A DNA stretch of 64,000 nt. Origin: Alitta virens (lineage: Eukaryota; Annelida; Polychaeta; Phyllodocida; Nereididae). The notes under the pieces were generated by a model that did no database searches, was not told the DNA's origin, and worked only from the letters and a program-made list of their open reading frames with translations. Of this stretch, positions 35,780 to 47,808 are shown piece by piece. The stretch spans positions 37,264,253 to 37,328,252 of the forward strand of contig OW028575.1 of assembly GCA_932294295.1 (NCBI GenBank), in the 5' to 3' direction. The position numbers and the translations under genes are program-made. Every line of letters begins with the position of its first letter. Within the stretch, counting starts at the first letter, position 1.

Positions 35780-36430
35780 TCAATATGTATGGCGATTACA
35801 GTACTAAATACACACTTCAGACCCAATTTTTTTCTTATCTATCTATTTCTATCTCTCTGTGTATCTATCTATCTATCTGTCCAAAATGTGGCAACCAGTG
35901 GAGTAATATTCAACTGTCAAAGGGTTATGAAAACACAACTGTGGCCTTGCCTAATTATATAACCGTACACACAACATTATTGCAAATTTGCCTTAGGTTC
36001 TTGACTCAACTGGGCATCAGAAATGTTAGATGTCTACCAAGAGCCCATGTCGACAAAATATGATGTTGTTAGCAACCCGAAATTTGAGAACATTTCTTGG
36101 GACTTACAATTAGATCATATTCAAATATTCTGTGACATGAAATATAAAATACAAGACATGATTGCAGCTTCACATGACTTACAGCAATCTGTTTATATGG
36201 GACTTGCAATGTAGTTGTGGATCAATCGATAAAACGCATGCTTCAAAAGTGGTTTCCAAAGCTTAGGCATTTGATGTTGAATAAACACGATACAATGGTC
36301 CAATCTGAATGTATTCTCTGTTTTATTGTATTCATTGATTTATTGTTCTCATATTCAATTTTTTTTTTAAATGCAGGTGCTACACATGTTGTTAATATGG
36401 ACTGTACCTGATTTAAGGAATGTCTCAATG
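35780..36430. other. AT-rich noncoding DNA
   Basis: It contains a short (ATCT)n tract near 35,837-35,880. No gene was seen. Confidence 0.4.
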
Positions 36431-36434
36431 TTAC

Positions 36435-36605
36435 TGGTTCTGAAGCTTAGTCAGCTTTTTGACCAGCCGCCAGACGTAAAAGTAATGATAAAATGATAAG
36501 GCTTGAAGTCCACGCCATGTTATAGCCACAGCATAGTCACCTTGTAAAAGGCACCTCCGTGCGATCGACATCCAGCTGGGATGTAGTGCCCGGGCCTGGT
36601 ATCAC
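36435..36605 (-). repeat. 5'-truncated SINE copy
   Basis: On the minus strand it has the core (agctggatgtcgatcgcacg) and tail (aagctgactaagcttcag) of the main SINE family. It lacks most of the tRNA-like head. Confidence 0.65.
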
Positions 36606-36609
36606 TTAA

Positions 36610-38200
36610 TTTAGGAAATGACATTTACATCAAAATATTGCTAATTTTAAAATGGGTGCACATGAGGAAACGTTTCCCAACCACTTCACATGCAAAGAAA
36701 CCATAATATGAATCAGACAGAATGGTGAACACAGAAAAAGACACACAGAGATGTAAGAGGTTAAAAAATTATTCCCAAATAATAATTGTATAGCTATCAG
36801 TCGTAATGACCTTTCCAAAATAGAAGTTATCAATCATTAATACCCATGCTTGCCAATTTTGGTATGAAAGTACCCAAGTACCACAATTTATTCATTGCTT
36901 CTACATAGCTTTATCAAAAGTACCAGGAGCTATTCGGGTTTAAGCCAATTCATGAGATTCACAATTCTGTATTAGGCGAGAGATGAAACAGGAAAGCGAG
37001 TGATTATGCCACATCTGATAATATTTGAGAGATAGGAGGTATGCCCCTCCCCCTCCCCCACCCCTATATTTCTCCCCAGACAGAATGCCAACACCACAGA
37101 AGCGCCCTAGAACACGCAGTTTACACAAACACCTGTAACATGACCCCTGATTGGACAGCTTGTATCCTCTCCTCTAACTGGCTGATGTCTGGTGACTCCG
37201 GTCACACGATACAACGTAATTTTAGGCGTTAGAACGTTTACTCAACTTTGTTTTAGTTTGCTTTAATAATATTACAGTTAAAGTGTATTGTGGGCTTGTT
37301 AAAAACATACTATTCTAATTGTCAATTCGAGTACTCTAGATTGTCCCAGCATACTTTTTTTTTTGAGGATACAAAAGTATCAGGAGTGCCAAAAACTTAT
37401 TTCCACTACTGTATCTAGTACTTTCTACTTTCACGTGTATCTTGGATAATTCTATAATTTAAGAGTTCCATTGAAACCGCAATATATAGAGAGCTCTGAA
37501 TTTAGATATAAAACGTTTTAATCTATCAGACCGTCCTGTATGCTCCGTTATAATAAAAGGAGACCTTCATTAAATCAATATGGCCAATTATACCAAAAAA
37601 GGCCGTGAGAATGTCCATCCATGCAATTGTGAGTTGACCGGAAGTTAGGAGTGGACATTTGTATGATGAACTGAATGACTACAGCTTGGGAGCAACAATT
37701 GACCTAAACAAACCTTAATGGATTTGAAATTAAATTCTAAGGTAGCATTATAATAAAACTTGTCATTATTAATTATCAGATTATTCTGTGGACTATACCA
37801 GAACTATTCTATTGACTATACTATATTTAGGACATATTTTCAATTTCTTAGTCTGTATGACAAGATCAATCTAATATCCCACACTTGGCTGTGTTCCTTA
37901 TAGAAAACATATTAGGAACAACCCCTGTGGTATTTTTAGTGATCCACCATCCCTAATTATAATAAATTGTATTCCACCATCCCTGACTACTTTAGGTTGA
38001 TCAGTTTCACTTTCCCTTTCACACTAAAATCACAGTTTTGCTATAGACTACTATTCATGAACACAAACTAGGTTTGAAGTAAATATGCTATTTAAAAGTA
38101 ATTTTGAAAACTAAACGTTGTCTGTAGCGGTCATTGGTCATGTCTGGACAAGACTTCAGTTTAAAGCACTTCCACTTTCACTTTGCCCATTAAATTTGGA
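36610..38200. other. Noncoding DNA
   Basis: No gene or named element was seen. Confidence 0.4.
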
Positions 38201-38202
38201 AA

Positions 38203-38590
38203 ATGGCCACAACTTCGTCAATTCTTGACCAATTTTGACCAAATAAAAATTGGCTTGCAGTTCAGTTTATCTTCTCTTCATATCTGCTAACAGTTCCTTT
38301 ATATATGTCATAGATTATTTGTATCGGCGACTTGTTTTTACAGACAAAACAATCTGTTGAACTTAAATAGGCTGACATCCACAACATTGAACATGCCATG
38401 GCCACAACTTCGCTAATTCTTGTCCGATTATGACCAAATCAAGACTGGCATGAAGCTGAACCTCTCCGTGTTTCAAATTTCCTAACATTACATAGTATAA
38501 TTCGTTGTTTATCCGTACCGGCGATTTGTTTTTACCAACGAAACTGTCTGTTAAACTCAAACAGATAGGCATTCAGCGCTGTTGCCATGG
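38203..38590. repeat. Diverged tandem duplication, 195-bp period
   Basis: Copy 1 begins atggccacaacttcgtcaat at 38,203. Copy 2 begins atggccacaacttcgctaat at 38,398. Shared landmarks are ttgaccaa / ttgtccga...accaaat, gtatcggcgacttgttttta / gtaccggcgatttgttttta, and tctgttgaactt / tctgttaaactc. The copies are clearly diverged, so the duplication is old. Confidence 0.8.
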
Positions 38591-38984
38591 ACACCAAATG
38601 CACAGTGGCGTCACTGATGAATGTGGTTGCACTGAACCATGATTACTAAAATACTTCTATTTTTCTCATTAAATGATGAATCACATATATCTACATGTAC
38701 AAAATACAAGTTTCTATAACAAACACAATCTATCAAATGCCTATTTTTCTGCTAAAAGCCTTCAAACTTTTGAATGGGATGACGTTGTGACGTCTGTCTG
38801 TGTGCTTGGTTCTCTTCTGTGATTGGCTGCTGAGATGTTTATAAATATTAATTAGATTTGTGATCCTCACTGTTTGTGTAGGAATATCAATATGAAAAGC
38901 ACAAGAATTTGGTCAAAACATTTCTTAATTTATTAGTTTTCTCAGCTAAAAATGCTGAAAATATCTGTAAAAGTGTGGGATATA

Positions 38985-39074
38985 AATAAAACCCAACCAC
39001 TCGTGAGTTCCTCCGGCAGACATATCACTCATGGATTTCATTAAGCTGATCCACCACTGTGGTTGGGTTTTATT
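38985..39074. mobile_element. Short fold-back element (16-bp perfect arms)
   Basis: aataaaacccaaccac (38,985-39,000) and its exact reverse complement (39,059-39,074) enclose 58 bp. This is a MITE-like or fold-back structure; no target duplication was identified. Confidence 0.6.
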
Positions 39075-39783
39075 GTAGTTCCTTAAGACTTAATTGAAGA
39101 CTACTATATAAGGAAGGCCAATATTAGGTGTAATTAAAAGATGTGACCAGCCACGGTAAACAGTAACTGAGGACAAGATAGTTCTTTGAACTTATGCCAA
39201 GGTTGTTAGCTGCCTCAGTCTTCAATTTGAGCTGCACTCAGTGGCCCAGTTTATGGTAATAACATACAATCGGATTCACACACAAGCAAGACTGCACTCA
39301 ACAAAATACAATATTCAATAAAATGCTAAATAACATTGTCAGATAATGTTGTTGAATATAGTCACCCCCAGGCTGACATGAAATTGACATGGCATTTCAG
39401 ACTTCATACTTAATAATAAATAAGAATGTCAAAACTTTGAGGCATGTTTTCGAACTTCGAAACACCGAGCTGTTCGCTGAAGCGCTGTTATTTATTATCC
39501 ATTGTGGACGCTTGTGAACTAGCTTCAAAAGCGCATAACCAATAATATAGGAAAACTACACGAGTCACTATATGTTTGGTCAATGTGTGTAGACTAACAG
39601 TCTATTAAACTAGATTTTTATATTATATGGTAAACTACTGGCAAGTTAAAATAATTGAGAAATCCATCACAAAATCGATATTTGTTACGCAAATTCACCG
39701 CTTTAGAATAGATAGATATTGAAAGTGCAGCCCTCTGAGTCTAAGACAAGTCCTTTCCGCTATCAAGGGTTGACTGATGAAGT

Positions 39784-39808
39784 GAGAGAGAGAGAGAGAG
39801 AGAGAGAG
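39784..39808. repeat. (GA)n microsatellite
   Basis: An uninterrupted GA tract sits directly beside a SINE fragment. Confidence 0.97.
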
Positions 39809-39880
39809 TCCACCAGTGTTACACATTTACCCCATGGGTGGGGTATTTACATGCCTCAACATAGCAGATAAAAGGATGTA
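39809..39880 (-). repeat. SINE core fragment
   Basis: acacatttaccccatgggtg followed by gggtatttacatgcctcaac matches the middle of the main SINE family in minus orientation. Confidence 0.6.
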
Positions 39881-40290
39881 ATTTTTTTTAAATGTAGAAC
39901 AAAACTTATGTTTACGTCAGTGCAAAAGCCAATGTAATGATCACAAAGCATTTCAAGTTAAAATGTGAAATATCTATTAAGACCCTTTGAGCTACATATT
40001 AATTATATTTACCTTTCTAGACTAATTAAGGTGGTAAGAGCCAGGAAAATCTGACTTTTTAAGAGACCGCCCTAATATGCATATCATGTAACAACTATTC
40101 CGCAGCCATGATGTCGGCCGAAGTATACAACGTCCAGAGATTTAGTAGAAAGAATGTATTTTTCTTTTCTGATGCAAGTCATAAAAAGTCAGTCTGAAAA
40201 ACCAGGGACAAAGAGGAAGCAGAGAGCTTAGAAAGAGGAACAATTTGGCTTGGAGTAGAATGCACCTAAGTGTAAAAAGTCCCTTTCTTT

Positions 40291-40527
40291 TCAAGCAACA
40301 TCCTGGGAAGAATACTTGTGCGTTTGCATGAAGTTGCCTGAATACAGCTTGATTGGAGTGGATTTGTCATGAGAAGGGAACAAAACGAAGGCTCCATCAC
40401 TGATGCGTGTGTGGGTGCTCAGCAACAGTCCGTCACACAGTACGAAAGGGTTCAGAGTTTGTTGCCAACAGGCATCACAATCAAGCCATAGATGATATTG
40501 TTTATCACACCGATTGACGTTTGTCAC
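40291..40527 (-). CDS. Unidentified 78-residue open frame
   Basis: The minus-strand frame starts MTNVNRCDKQYHLWLDCDAC and ends YSSQDVA. Its composition is balanced and includes several Cys and Trp residues, which is unusual for chance frames in this AT-rich DNA. No family, signal peptide or splice support is recognised. Treat it as a possible exon or relic only. Confidence 0.25.
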   Translation of the reverse strand: MTNVNRCDKQYHLWLDCDACWQQTLNPFVLCDGLLLSTHTRISDGAFVLFPSHDKSTPIKLYSGNFMQTHKYSSQDVA

Positions 40528-40624
40528 ATTTCATCAGGATATGGTTTTTTGTATTGAATTATTTTACCTCACACAGTACCTTATTTTACCACAGACACAG
40601 CAAATTATGTTAGTGTATAAATGC

Positions 40625-40908
40625 TACAGGTCTGAAGCTTAGCCAGCTTATATGACCAATGACGTAATGAATCGATGATAAGGCTAGGATACCATGCCAT
40701 GATACACATTTAACCCATTTGTGGGGTCTCTTGCTCGCCTCAGCATAGACACCGCATAGAAGGCACCTCCAATGTAACGTCTCATGCGATCGACATCCAG
40801 CTGAGATGTAGCTACCATGCAGCTCACGCAGGGTGCTTAGACCCGGAATCGAACCCGGGAAGTAAAGATGCTACATTCACAATCAAGTCACCCAGCTGCA
40901 TAATGAGA
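40625..40908 (-). repeat. Near-full-length tRNA-derived SINE
   Basis: On the minus strand the B-box is perfect (GGGTTCGATTCC, near 40,850). The head, core (gatgtcgatcgcatgagacg) and tail (ggtcatataagctggctaag) match the 31.6-kb copy. Confidence 0.85.
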
Positions 40909-41279
40909 TTATCATGATGACAAAGAAGACTCTCAGGATAGGAAATTACTAAATGTAGGTCATGACTTGTGGGCGATGTGGGTTCGAAACTGTGTGCAAG
41001 TCATACTAACATTTTGGTTGTCCGATTTATTCCTTTTGACCAATCCGTTGTAAATCTTGCTTCTAAAGCCATTACAAGACTAAGGTGGTAAAAAAAAAAG
41101 TTACAGAAGTTTTAGATTTGTGCTCAACAAAAGTAGAATCTTAAGAACTGCATTCTTTTAAGAAGAAAGGAATTTAATGACACCAACTGCATAAGAACTC
41201 AATGACAAAACCACTGTCTGGGCCACCTCTAATTTGAACCCATGTATTTTAGATCCAATCTGCACATAAACCATCGTAA

Positions 41280-42480
41280 ATGCTTCTCTTTCATGAAGTC
41301 ACCTCGCTTTTCAGGCCACCCAGGTTTGTAACAGTGGGTGATCTAAAACATGCGGTTCAAATGTGTTTCGCAACTTTAAAAAGTGCTTTGGTTGGTTACA
41401 TCGTAAAATTTCGTCTAGTCAGTGGAACAGTAACTTCTTTGGCTCCTCTCCTCCCCCCCCCCTTTTTTTCTCTTGTACTTGTTGTCATTTACGCTGCCTT
41501 CTTCTTTACGACAAGCCACACTTCCTGAAACATGCATCTCAGGTCTCAGTCCGAAAGACATTCCGTCAGATCATTCACAAGGCGTAAAGAATGTAGAAGG
41601 AAACCACAGCGGAGTTTGATGGTCATTTTGTGGCTAAGTGAGCCCAGTGACCTTCACGCTAGAGGAACGGACCTTACAGGAAGATCCGGCATGGGACTGA
41701 CCCACTTCTCTTTCTGCCCTTACCAATTTGCCAAGATTGAGTGCAGAGGACGGTTTTGCATGTGGGCGAAATGACCAGGGCTCTGTCATAAATCATTGGC
41801 CTTATGGGTTTGATGCAATTGCATGGGTGGCAATAATGTCATAATATTGATGATTGAGAGCCACCCCTTGTTTCGGCTAAAAACCATCAAGCAAATGATG
41901 CCTGGGGTTTAGGGTTTGTTCCGCTGAACCACATCTATAGATGCTAGATAGAGTGCTCTCCTGTTCAGTCCAATCCTGGCATCTATTGATGTACGTCTTG
42001 CCTTTTAGCAGAGCACTAAGGAATGAGGACTGTCGTCTTCTGATCACTTTCATGCCATTTCCAACCACCATCTACTCTAATTCTCTTGAAAGAGCCCAGA
42101 CCATAACATGGTAATTGCTCCTGACTGACTTTACTGCTTGAAAACACGACATTTGTTGCCGAGCTAGTTACCTTGTCGACATGTTGGCCCATCAGCAGGC
42201 TTCAACGAACATCACTTCCATAAGAATAACAACCTCGTCAGACCCTTGTTCCATTTGTCTGGCTTGGCATCCTCAGGCCACAAGACCATCGATCTCACAA
42301 GACAGGATATAATCACTCCAATTCACTCTGACAGTTTAGTAGTCAGTTGATTGCTCCCTGAGGTACTTCCAATACCACTGCCCTCAATACAACACATGTC
42401 CTATTATTGCACTATAGTCCATTGCTATCAATTGCAATCAATTGCAGAACAGTCATTCCGTGTATTGTAAGTCAACCCAA
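41280..42480. other. Mixed-composition DNA, unassigned
   Basis: There are several moderate open frames (41,280-41,774 plus; 41,877-42,071 minus), a C-run and T-run near 41,455, and minus-strand stretches that look like decayed coding sequence. None could be tied to a family. Confidence 0.3.
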
Positions 42481-42796
42481 AAGCAGTGTTACGAATTCTC
42501 AAAATAGACTTCAATGACAGGGTGTGAGAAAAGCGTCTGCGAAATCTTCAAATAGACGGAACAAATGAATATATCAATAGAGAACGAAGCAGCTCCCGAT
42601 CTTGGACCATTGTATAAAGTGAGATAGTGACATTTCAGTGATACTATATATAAAATTTAATATGTTTAATTATATTCATGGAATTGCTCTTCAAAATCTA
42701 GTTAATTATGTAGTTATGGCATGTGACATTCATGAAATTATTACTCCTCTGGCAAATTCATTAAATGTCGTATTACCAGAATGTTAAACTCAAATC

Positions 42797-42905
42797 AGTT
42801 GCTTGGAATCTACTGCCAGAGAGCTTAAAGAACTGTGACACTATTGATAGCTTCAAAAGTTGTAGTTTTCATGATTTTATGTTATTGTTTATTTTAATCC
42901 ATGTT
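42797..42905 (+). pseudogene. Non-LTR retrotransposon reverse-transcriptase tail
   Basis: The plus strand reads VAWNLLPESLKNCDTIDSFK followed by SCSFHDFM. The pattern A/R-W-N-x-L-P-x-x-(I/L)-x-x-x-x-(T/S)-(I/L)-x-x-F-K closes the ORF2 reverse transcriptase of many non-LTR elements (CR1/L2/RTE-like). Only this C-terminal piece is visible. Upstream sequence to 42,500 is too decayed to place, so this would be a 5'-truncated copy. Confidence 0.5.
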
Positions 42906-42975
42906 TTTAATGGGCCGCTTGAAAATACCGAGTAAAATATCTCCCCCCCCCCCAAAAAAAAAAAAATTTTAATGA

Positions 42976-42983
42976 CGTGATGT
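42976..42983. repeat. Left target duplication of hAT element
   Basis: CGTGATGT precedes the hAT terminus. It matches TGTGATGT at 44,785-44,792 except for one C/T difference, as expected after CpG decay. Confidence 0.8.
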
Positions 42984-44784
42984 CAGGGCCGGATTTAGCC
43001 TGGTTGGTGCCCTAAGCACTCCTTGCTCTTGGTGCCACCGTCCTCTTAACTGTTGGCGCAATTTGTACATGAGAACTATTTTTAAAGGAATTGCGAATGA
43101 TTATGAATAACAAAATAATGTATTTACTCATATAAAAACCCTTCCTTCTATTTCTTAGAGAGCATCGCAGCATGGCGTTAATTTGAAGTATGCTTCTATA
43201 TTTTAGGGGCAATGAAGGCAACAAAAAGATATGGAGATGTTATGAAAAATGTTCTGAAAGACCTCGAATTCTTCAACTTGAGCTCAGTTTGTTTATAGTA
43301 CATGAATCTAATGAAATAAGTTGTGTGTTACTATTTTCCGGCAGGGGGGGGGGGGGGCGTTTATTTAAGGAAATATGGTATTTACAGATTTTGTTATATA
43401 TTTGCAAATATAATGGAACTATCAACAATGATATATTCAACTAGACTTCAGTCACTACTATTCATTGATACAAACATTTGGGAATCACCACAACAGCCTT
43501 AAATTTCAGTGGTCTTAATTCTAGAATGGTTACTCTTTTTGATTAAACAGTTTAGAGATCCAGTGGTCCAAAATCTAATAATGGTTCTATAAAGCGGTAT
43601 CTATTTGGTAATTCACTGAAGATTCAGTTGAGACCTTTCCTACAGAGGTTTTGCCAGATTCAATTATTTAGTAATCTTATGAAGCATCTTGGCTAAAACG
43701 TTTCATTAATGACTTTTTTGGACCAAACAATAAATCAAAAGTTTTATAAAGTCAGCACTATAGTTTAAGGGGGTAAAAGATATGATAGATATTCATTTTA
43801 TGATAAAATAAGCAATGTTAATTGAAATATAAGCTCGTTTTAAAGATATTAGGGCCAACTCATCTGAATTATAGCTTTATTGTTGGATATTTCATTATTG
43901 CCTTGATAGATTTCTTCATAACTTTTCTTAAATGATGGTCTGACCCTAAACTTAAATATTTTGGAATACACCTTTCATTGAACTTCTCTGGGGTGTGATA
44001 AATCAAAGATTTCTGTCAAAATCTCTCAAACATTTTCCTAACAATTTTTTTTACACTTTTTGTATTAAAATTAAGGTTTAACCATATACTTTCATAGTGT
44101 GCTGGCAGAACTTTTACTTACTTTTTTTTTAATCCTGAGTTTTATTTTGGAGTACTCTGTCCGCAAAAGTGGGTAAAACCATGAATTGGCTCCTTAGGCT
44201 GACTCCCTCTCAGTTCCTTATAAGGGGCTGATATGAGTTTGGAGGAATATGCAGGGAAATTGATATAAGCTGGTAAACTGGAGGTTACTTTGATTCATAC
44301 TTAACTGGTGGATAGAGCATCTTTTAAAACCTGCTTGCTGTGCACGTGAGAGGGTGTCTGCAGTCCGCACATATAATAAAGACACTTGATTCTGTATGCC
44401 AATTAACTTCAGTGAGACCAAAAATTTGAAACTTTACCAGAAGTTGGACATCATACCTGCAAAGTTTTATCCTGACCTTTTAAACTTGTTAGCCTCGGTA
44501 TACAAAATGCAAAAATTGTCTCAATGTGCCCCACTCTCTGCTATAACACCCTTACGATAAATATATAATACTTTACCTTGTTAAATGAGTCTTGTCATCC
44601 TAGACATCCTTTGGTGCCTCTGGATCACACAGTTACACTTCCAGGCGGTGGTCATTGACTCATTATATTTATTATTTATCTATCGATCTATTCATAATTA
44701 TTTTCACCCGGCTTTGCATGGTGTCCCCAGAGCATTGGTGCCCTATGCACGTGCTTAGTCTGCCTTTGTGTTAATCCGGCCCTG
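42984..44784. mobile_element. Non-autonomous hAT transposon, 1.8 kb
   Basis: The left end CAGGGCCGGATTTA and the right end (reverse complement CAGGGCCGGATTAA) are hAT-type terminal repeats. Each is followed inside by a related GTGCCCTA(A/T)GCAC motif. An 8-bp flanking duplication, the hAT hallmark, is present with one mismatch. The 1,801-bp interior has no recognisable transposase: no BED finger or hATC dimerisation region could be read. It was probably moved in trans. It contains a G-run near 43,344. The last 429 bp belong to the 2.1-kb segmental duplication, so a second right end lies at 46,892. Confidence 0.85.
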
Positions 44785-46346
44785 TGTGATGTGTTTAAGA
44801 GGAAACCACTGTGGTGAGGAATACACCCCAATTCATTATCAAATGCATAATTGTTTGCAATTTCAATTTGTCACAAGGAAGATGTAACAATAAGCGTGTT
44901 ACGAGACACCTGCCCAATTAACCATTCTTAACAAAGTCAAGTAATTTGATATGCTTGGCTTCATGTCTTTTCCTATCAAAGAACCTGTTGATGTAATCTT
45001 ATCTCTGACAATAATTGAGCCACTTTCAAGCTTTCATAATTGTAGAGATCAGTTATTATTCCTCCCACTCAGTTGGCCCCACAACCAGGTCAAAAAAGTT
45101 TGCATTTTGTAATGAGGCATATCGCTTTAGTAATAGGCTTTGTATGACATGGGGAAAGAAGCCTGGTTGATGAGTGCCTAGGGAATGGAGGTCATTGGGC
45201 TGCATTTTCTGGTTTAATGCCAGTTGGCAGGAAGCAGTTAAAAGCAATGTTTTGACTGCACAGGGGCCCACTAAGGGCATGAGACAGACAAGAACGCAAC
45301 TGGTCTGCCCATCATCCAATGAAGGGGCAAAGAGAGCCATGCAGGGTATATGGATGGGGTGGGGCAATGGGGTGATGAGGGCATCTATCAACCCTTGATG
45401 ACCTCTTCCAAAACATTCATTTGTCTGGCATCACCCTCATCATTATGTGACAGGCCTATTGGGCAAGCATTGTGCTAAGCAATACAAGTCACTGGTCGTT
45501 TTGTGCCTGATTGCACCACACTCATTAAGATGCATGCCCAACGCTTACCTTGTACCCATGGACTGACTGACGCTTACCTTGCACCCATGGACTGACTGAC
45601 TGACGGACGGACTGCCTGACTGCCTGACGTGCTGACTGACTGACTGACTGACGTGCTGACTGACTGACTGATAGATAGATAGATAGATAGATGGGTGGTG
45701 TCTTCTACTTGCCTCAGCACAGATATTGACCAAGTTTTCATAGGATTCCATGACCAGAGGACCTATGACTTCAACATGATCTTTCCTGGCATTGAATGAC
45801 CAATATTGCCATGGGAATACATGTAGCTTTGGCTGTACCAGTCCAGAATTAGCACCAGTGAAATTGGATCCCGGATAGGGTTGTATATCGGATATTCAGC
45901 AGAGCACGATATTGAATCTCAGTTCAAAGCGATTCAGGGTGTAATCCAGGGTGCAATTCTGGTATGTTCATGTGTTCCACATTACTTTACATAATGCTGC
46001 CCCTGCCCATTTGATGGAGTAAGTCATGCATAGATGGTAATCCAATGGCGAAGTCTCACCATTTTGACCTGGAAAATCTTGGTTACAACGTCACACTGGA
46101 TAAAGTATACATGCATAATCATTCGTTTGTATAGTACATGCCATTGGGATAATTATTGTCTTTTTATCTTGTGTCTATGCAAAGAAGGTAAAATGCCTTG
46201 TTCGGATTAGTAATTTGATAATTTGCTTATTTCTAATGATTCGACCGGCTTTGTACAGTAAAATTCATAAAATAAAAATCTGCCCATTCACATAATGACA
46301 ACATACAAACAACTATTTTCTGTCTCCCAACAAGTATTTTGGTATA
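44356..46346 (+). repeat. Segmental duplication, copy 1 (about 1.99 kb)
   Basis: This block, starting gtctgcagtccgcac inside the hAT element, recurs almost unchanged at 46,459. Differences are few: single substitutions such as 44,518, a 5-bp insertion in copy 2 near 46,553, and different lengths of the ctgactgac/atagatag tract. The 111-codon and 74-codon frames at 45,056-45,398 are copied too but show no recognisable protein. Confidence 0.95.
45568..45691. repeat. CTGA/GATA simple repeats (copy 1)
   Basis: Tandem ctgactgac with acgtgctgac interruptions is followed by (atag)n. Confidence 0.9.
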
Positions 46347-46458
46347 TGGGGCAATGGGGTGATGAGGGCATCTATCAACCCTTGATGACCTCTTCCAAAA
46401 CATTCATTTGTCTGGCATCACCCTCATCATTATGTGACAGGCGTATTGGGCAAGCATT
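46347..46458 (+). repeat. Partial extra copy (112 bp) at the duplication junction
   Basis: This piece repeats 45,360-45,471 (tggggcaatggggtgatgag... to gcattgt). It sits between the two large copies, so the junction is composite and not a simple head-to-tail join. Confidence 0.9.
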
Positions 46459-47773
46459 GTCTGCAGTCCGCACATATAATAAAGACACTTGATTCTGTAT
46501 GCCAATTAACTTCAGTGAGACCAAAAATTTGAAACTTTACCAGAAGTTGGACAACTAATCATACCTGCAAAGTTTTATCCTGACCTTTTAAACTTGTTAG
46601 CCTCAGTATACAAAATGCAAAAATTGTCTCAATGTGCCCCACTCTCTGCTATAACACCCTTACGATAAATATATAATACTTTACCTTGTTAAATGAGTCT
46701 TGTCATCCTAGACATCCTTTGGTGCCTCTGGATCACGCAGTTACACTTCCAGGCGGTGGTCATTGACTCATTATATTTATTATTTATCTATCGATCTATT
46801 CATAATTATTTTCACCCGGCTTTGCATGGTGTCCCCAGAGCATTGGTGCCCTATGCACGTGCTTAGTCTGCCTTTGTGTTAATCCGGCCCTGTGTGATGT
46901 GTTTAAGAGGAAACCACTGTGGTGAGGAATACACCCCAATTCATTATCAAATGCATAATTGTTTGCAATTTCAATTTGTCACAACGAAGATGTAACAATA
47001 AGCGTGTTACGAGACACCTGCCCAATTAACCATTCTTAACAAAGTCAAGTAATTTGATATGCTTGGCTTCATGTCTTTTCCTATCAAAGAACCTGTTGAT
47101 GTAATCTTATCTCTGACAATAATTGAGCCACTTTCAAGCTTTCATAATTGTAGAGGTCAGTTATTATTCCTCCCACTCAGTTGGCCCCACAACCAGGTCA
47201 AAAAAGTTTGCATTTTGTAATGAGGCATATCGTTTTAGTAATAGGCTTTGTATGACATGGGGAAAGAAGCCTGGTTGATGAGTGCCTAGGGAATGGAGGT
47301 CATTGGGCTGCATTTTCTGGTTTAATGCCAGTTGGCAGGAAGCAGTTAAAAGCAATGTTTTGACTGCACAGGGGCCCACTAAGGGCATGAGACAGACAAG
47401 AACGCAACTGGTCTGCCCATCATCCAATGAAGGGGCAAAGAGAGCCAGGCAGGGTATATGGATGGGGTGGGGCAATGGGGTGATGAGGGCATCTATCAAC
47501 CCTTGATGACCTCTTCCAAAACATTCATTTGTCTGGCATCACCCTCATCATTATGTGACAGGCGTATTTGGCAAGCATTGTGCTAAGCAATACAAGTCAC
47601 TGGTCGTTTTGTGCCTGATTGCACCACACTCATTAAGATGCATGCCCAACGCTTACCTTGTACCCATGGACTGACTGACGCTTACCTTGCACCCATGGAC
47701 TGACTGACTGACTGACGGACGGACTGCCTGACTGCCTGACGTGCTGACTGACTGACGTGCTGACTGACTGACT

Positions 47774-47808
<35 letters not shown>

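Noticed and set aside
38115..38140. Minus-strand NDRYRQR, resembling the GPCR DRY motif
   Set aside because: There is no hydrophobic helix 3 before it, and the surrounding frames are closed, so it is chance.
31632..40908. tRNA genes at A-box/B-box pairs
   Set aside because: The heads do not fold as complete cloverleaves and are fused to SINE bodies, so they are SINE promoters and not tRNA genes.
41877..42330. Decayed transposase on the minus strand
   Set aside because: Some stretches look protein-like, but no catalytic or family motif could be read in any frame, so no family was assigned.
45056..47506. Duplicated 111- and 74-codon frames (45,056-45,398 and 47,164-47,506)
   Set aside because: They overlap antisense to each other, show no domain, and are duplicated only because the whole 2.1-kb segment is.
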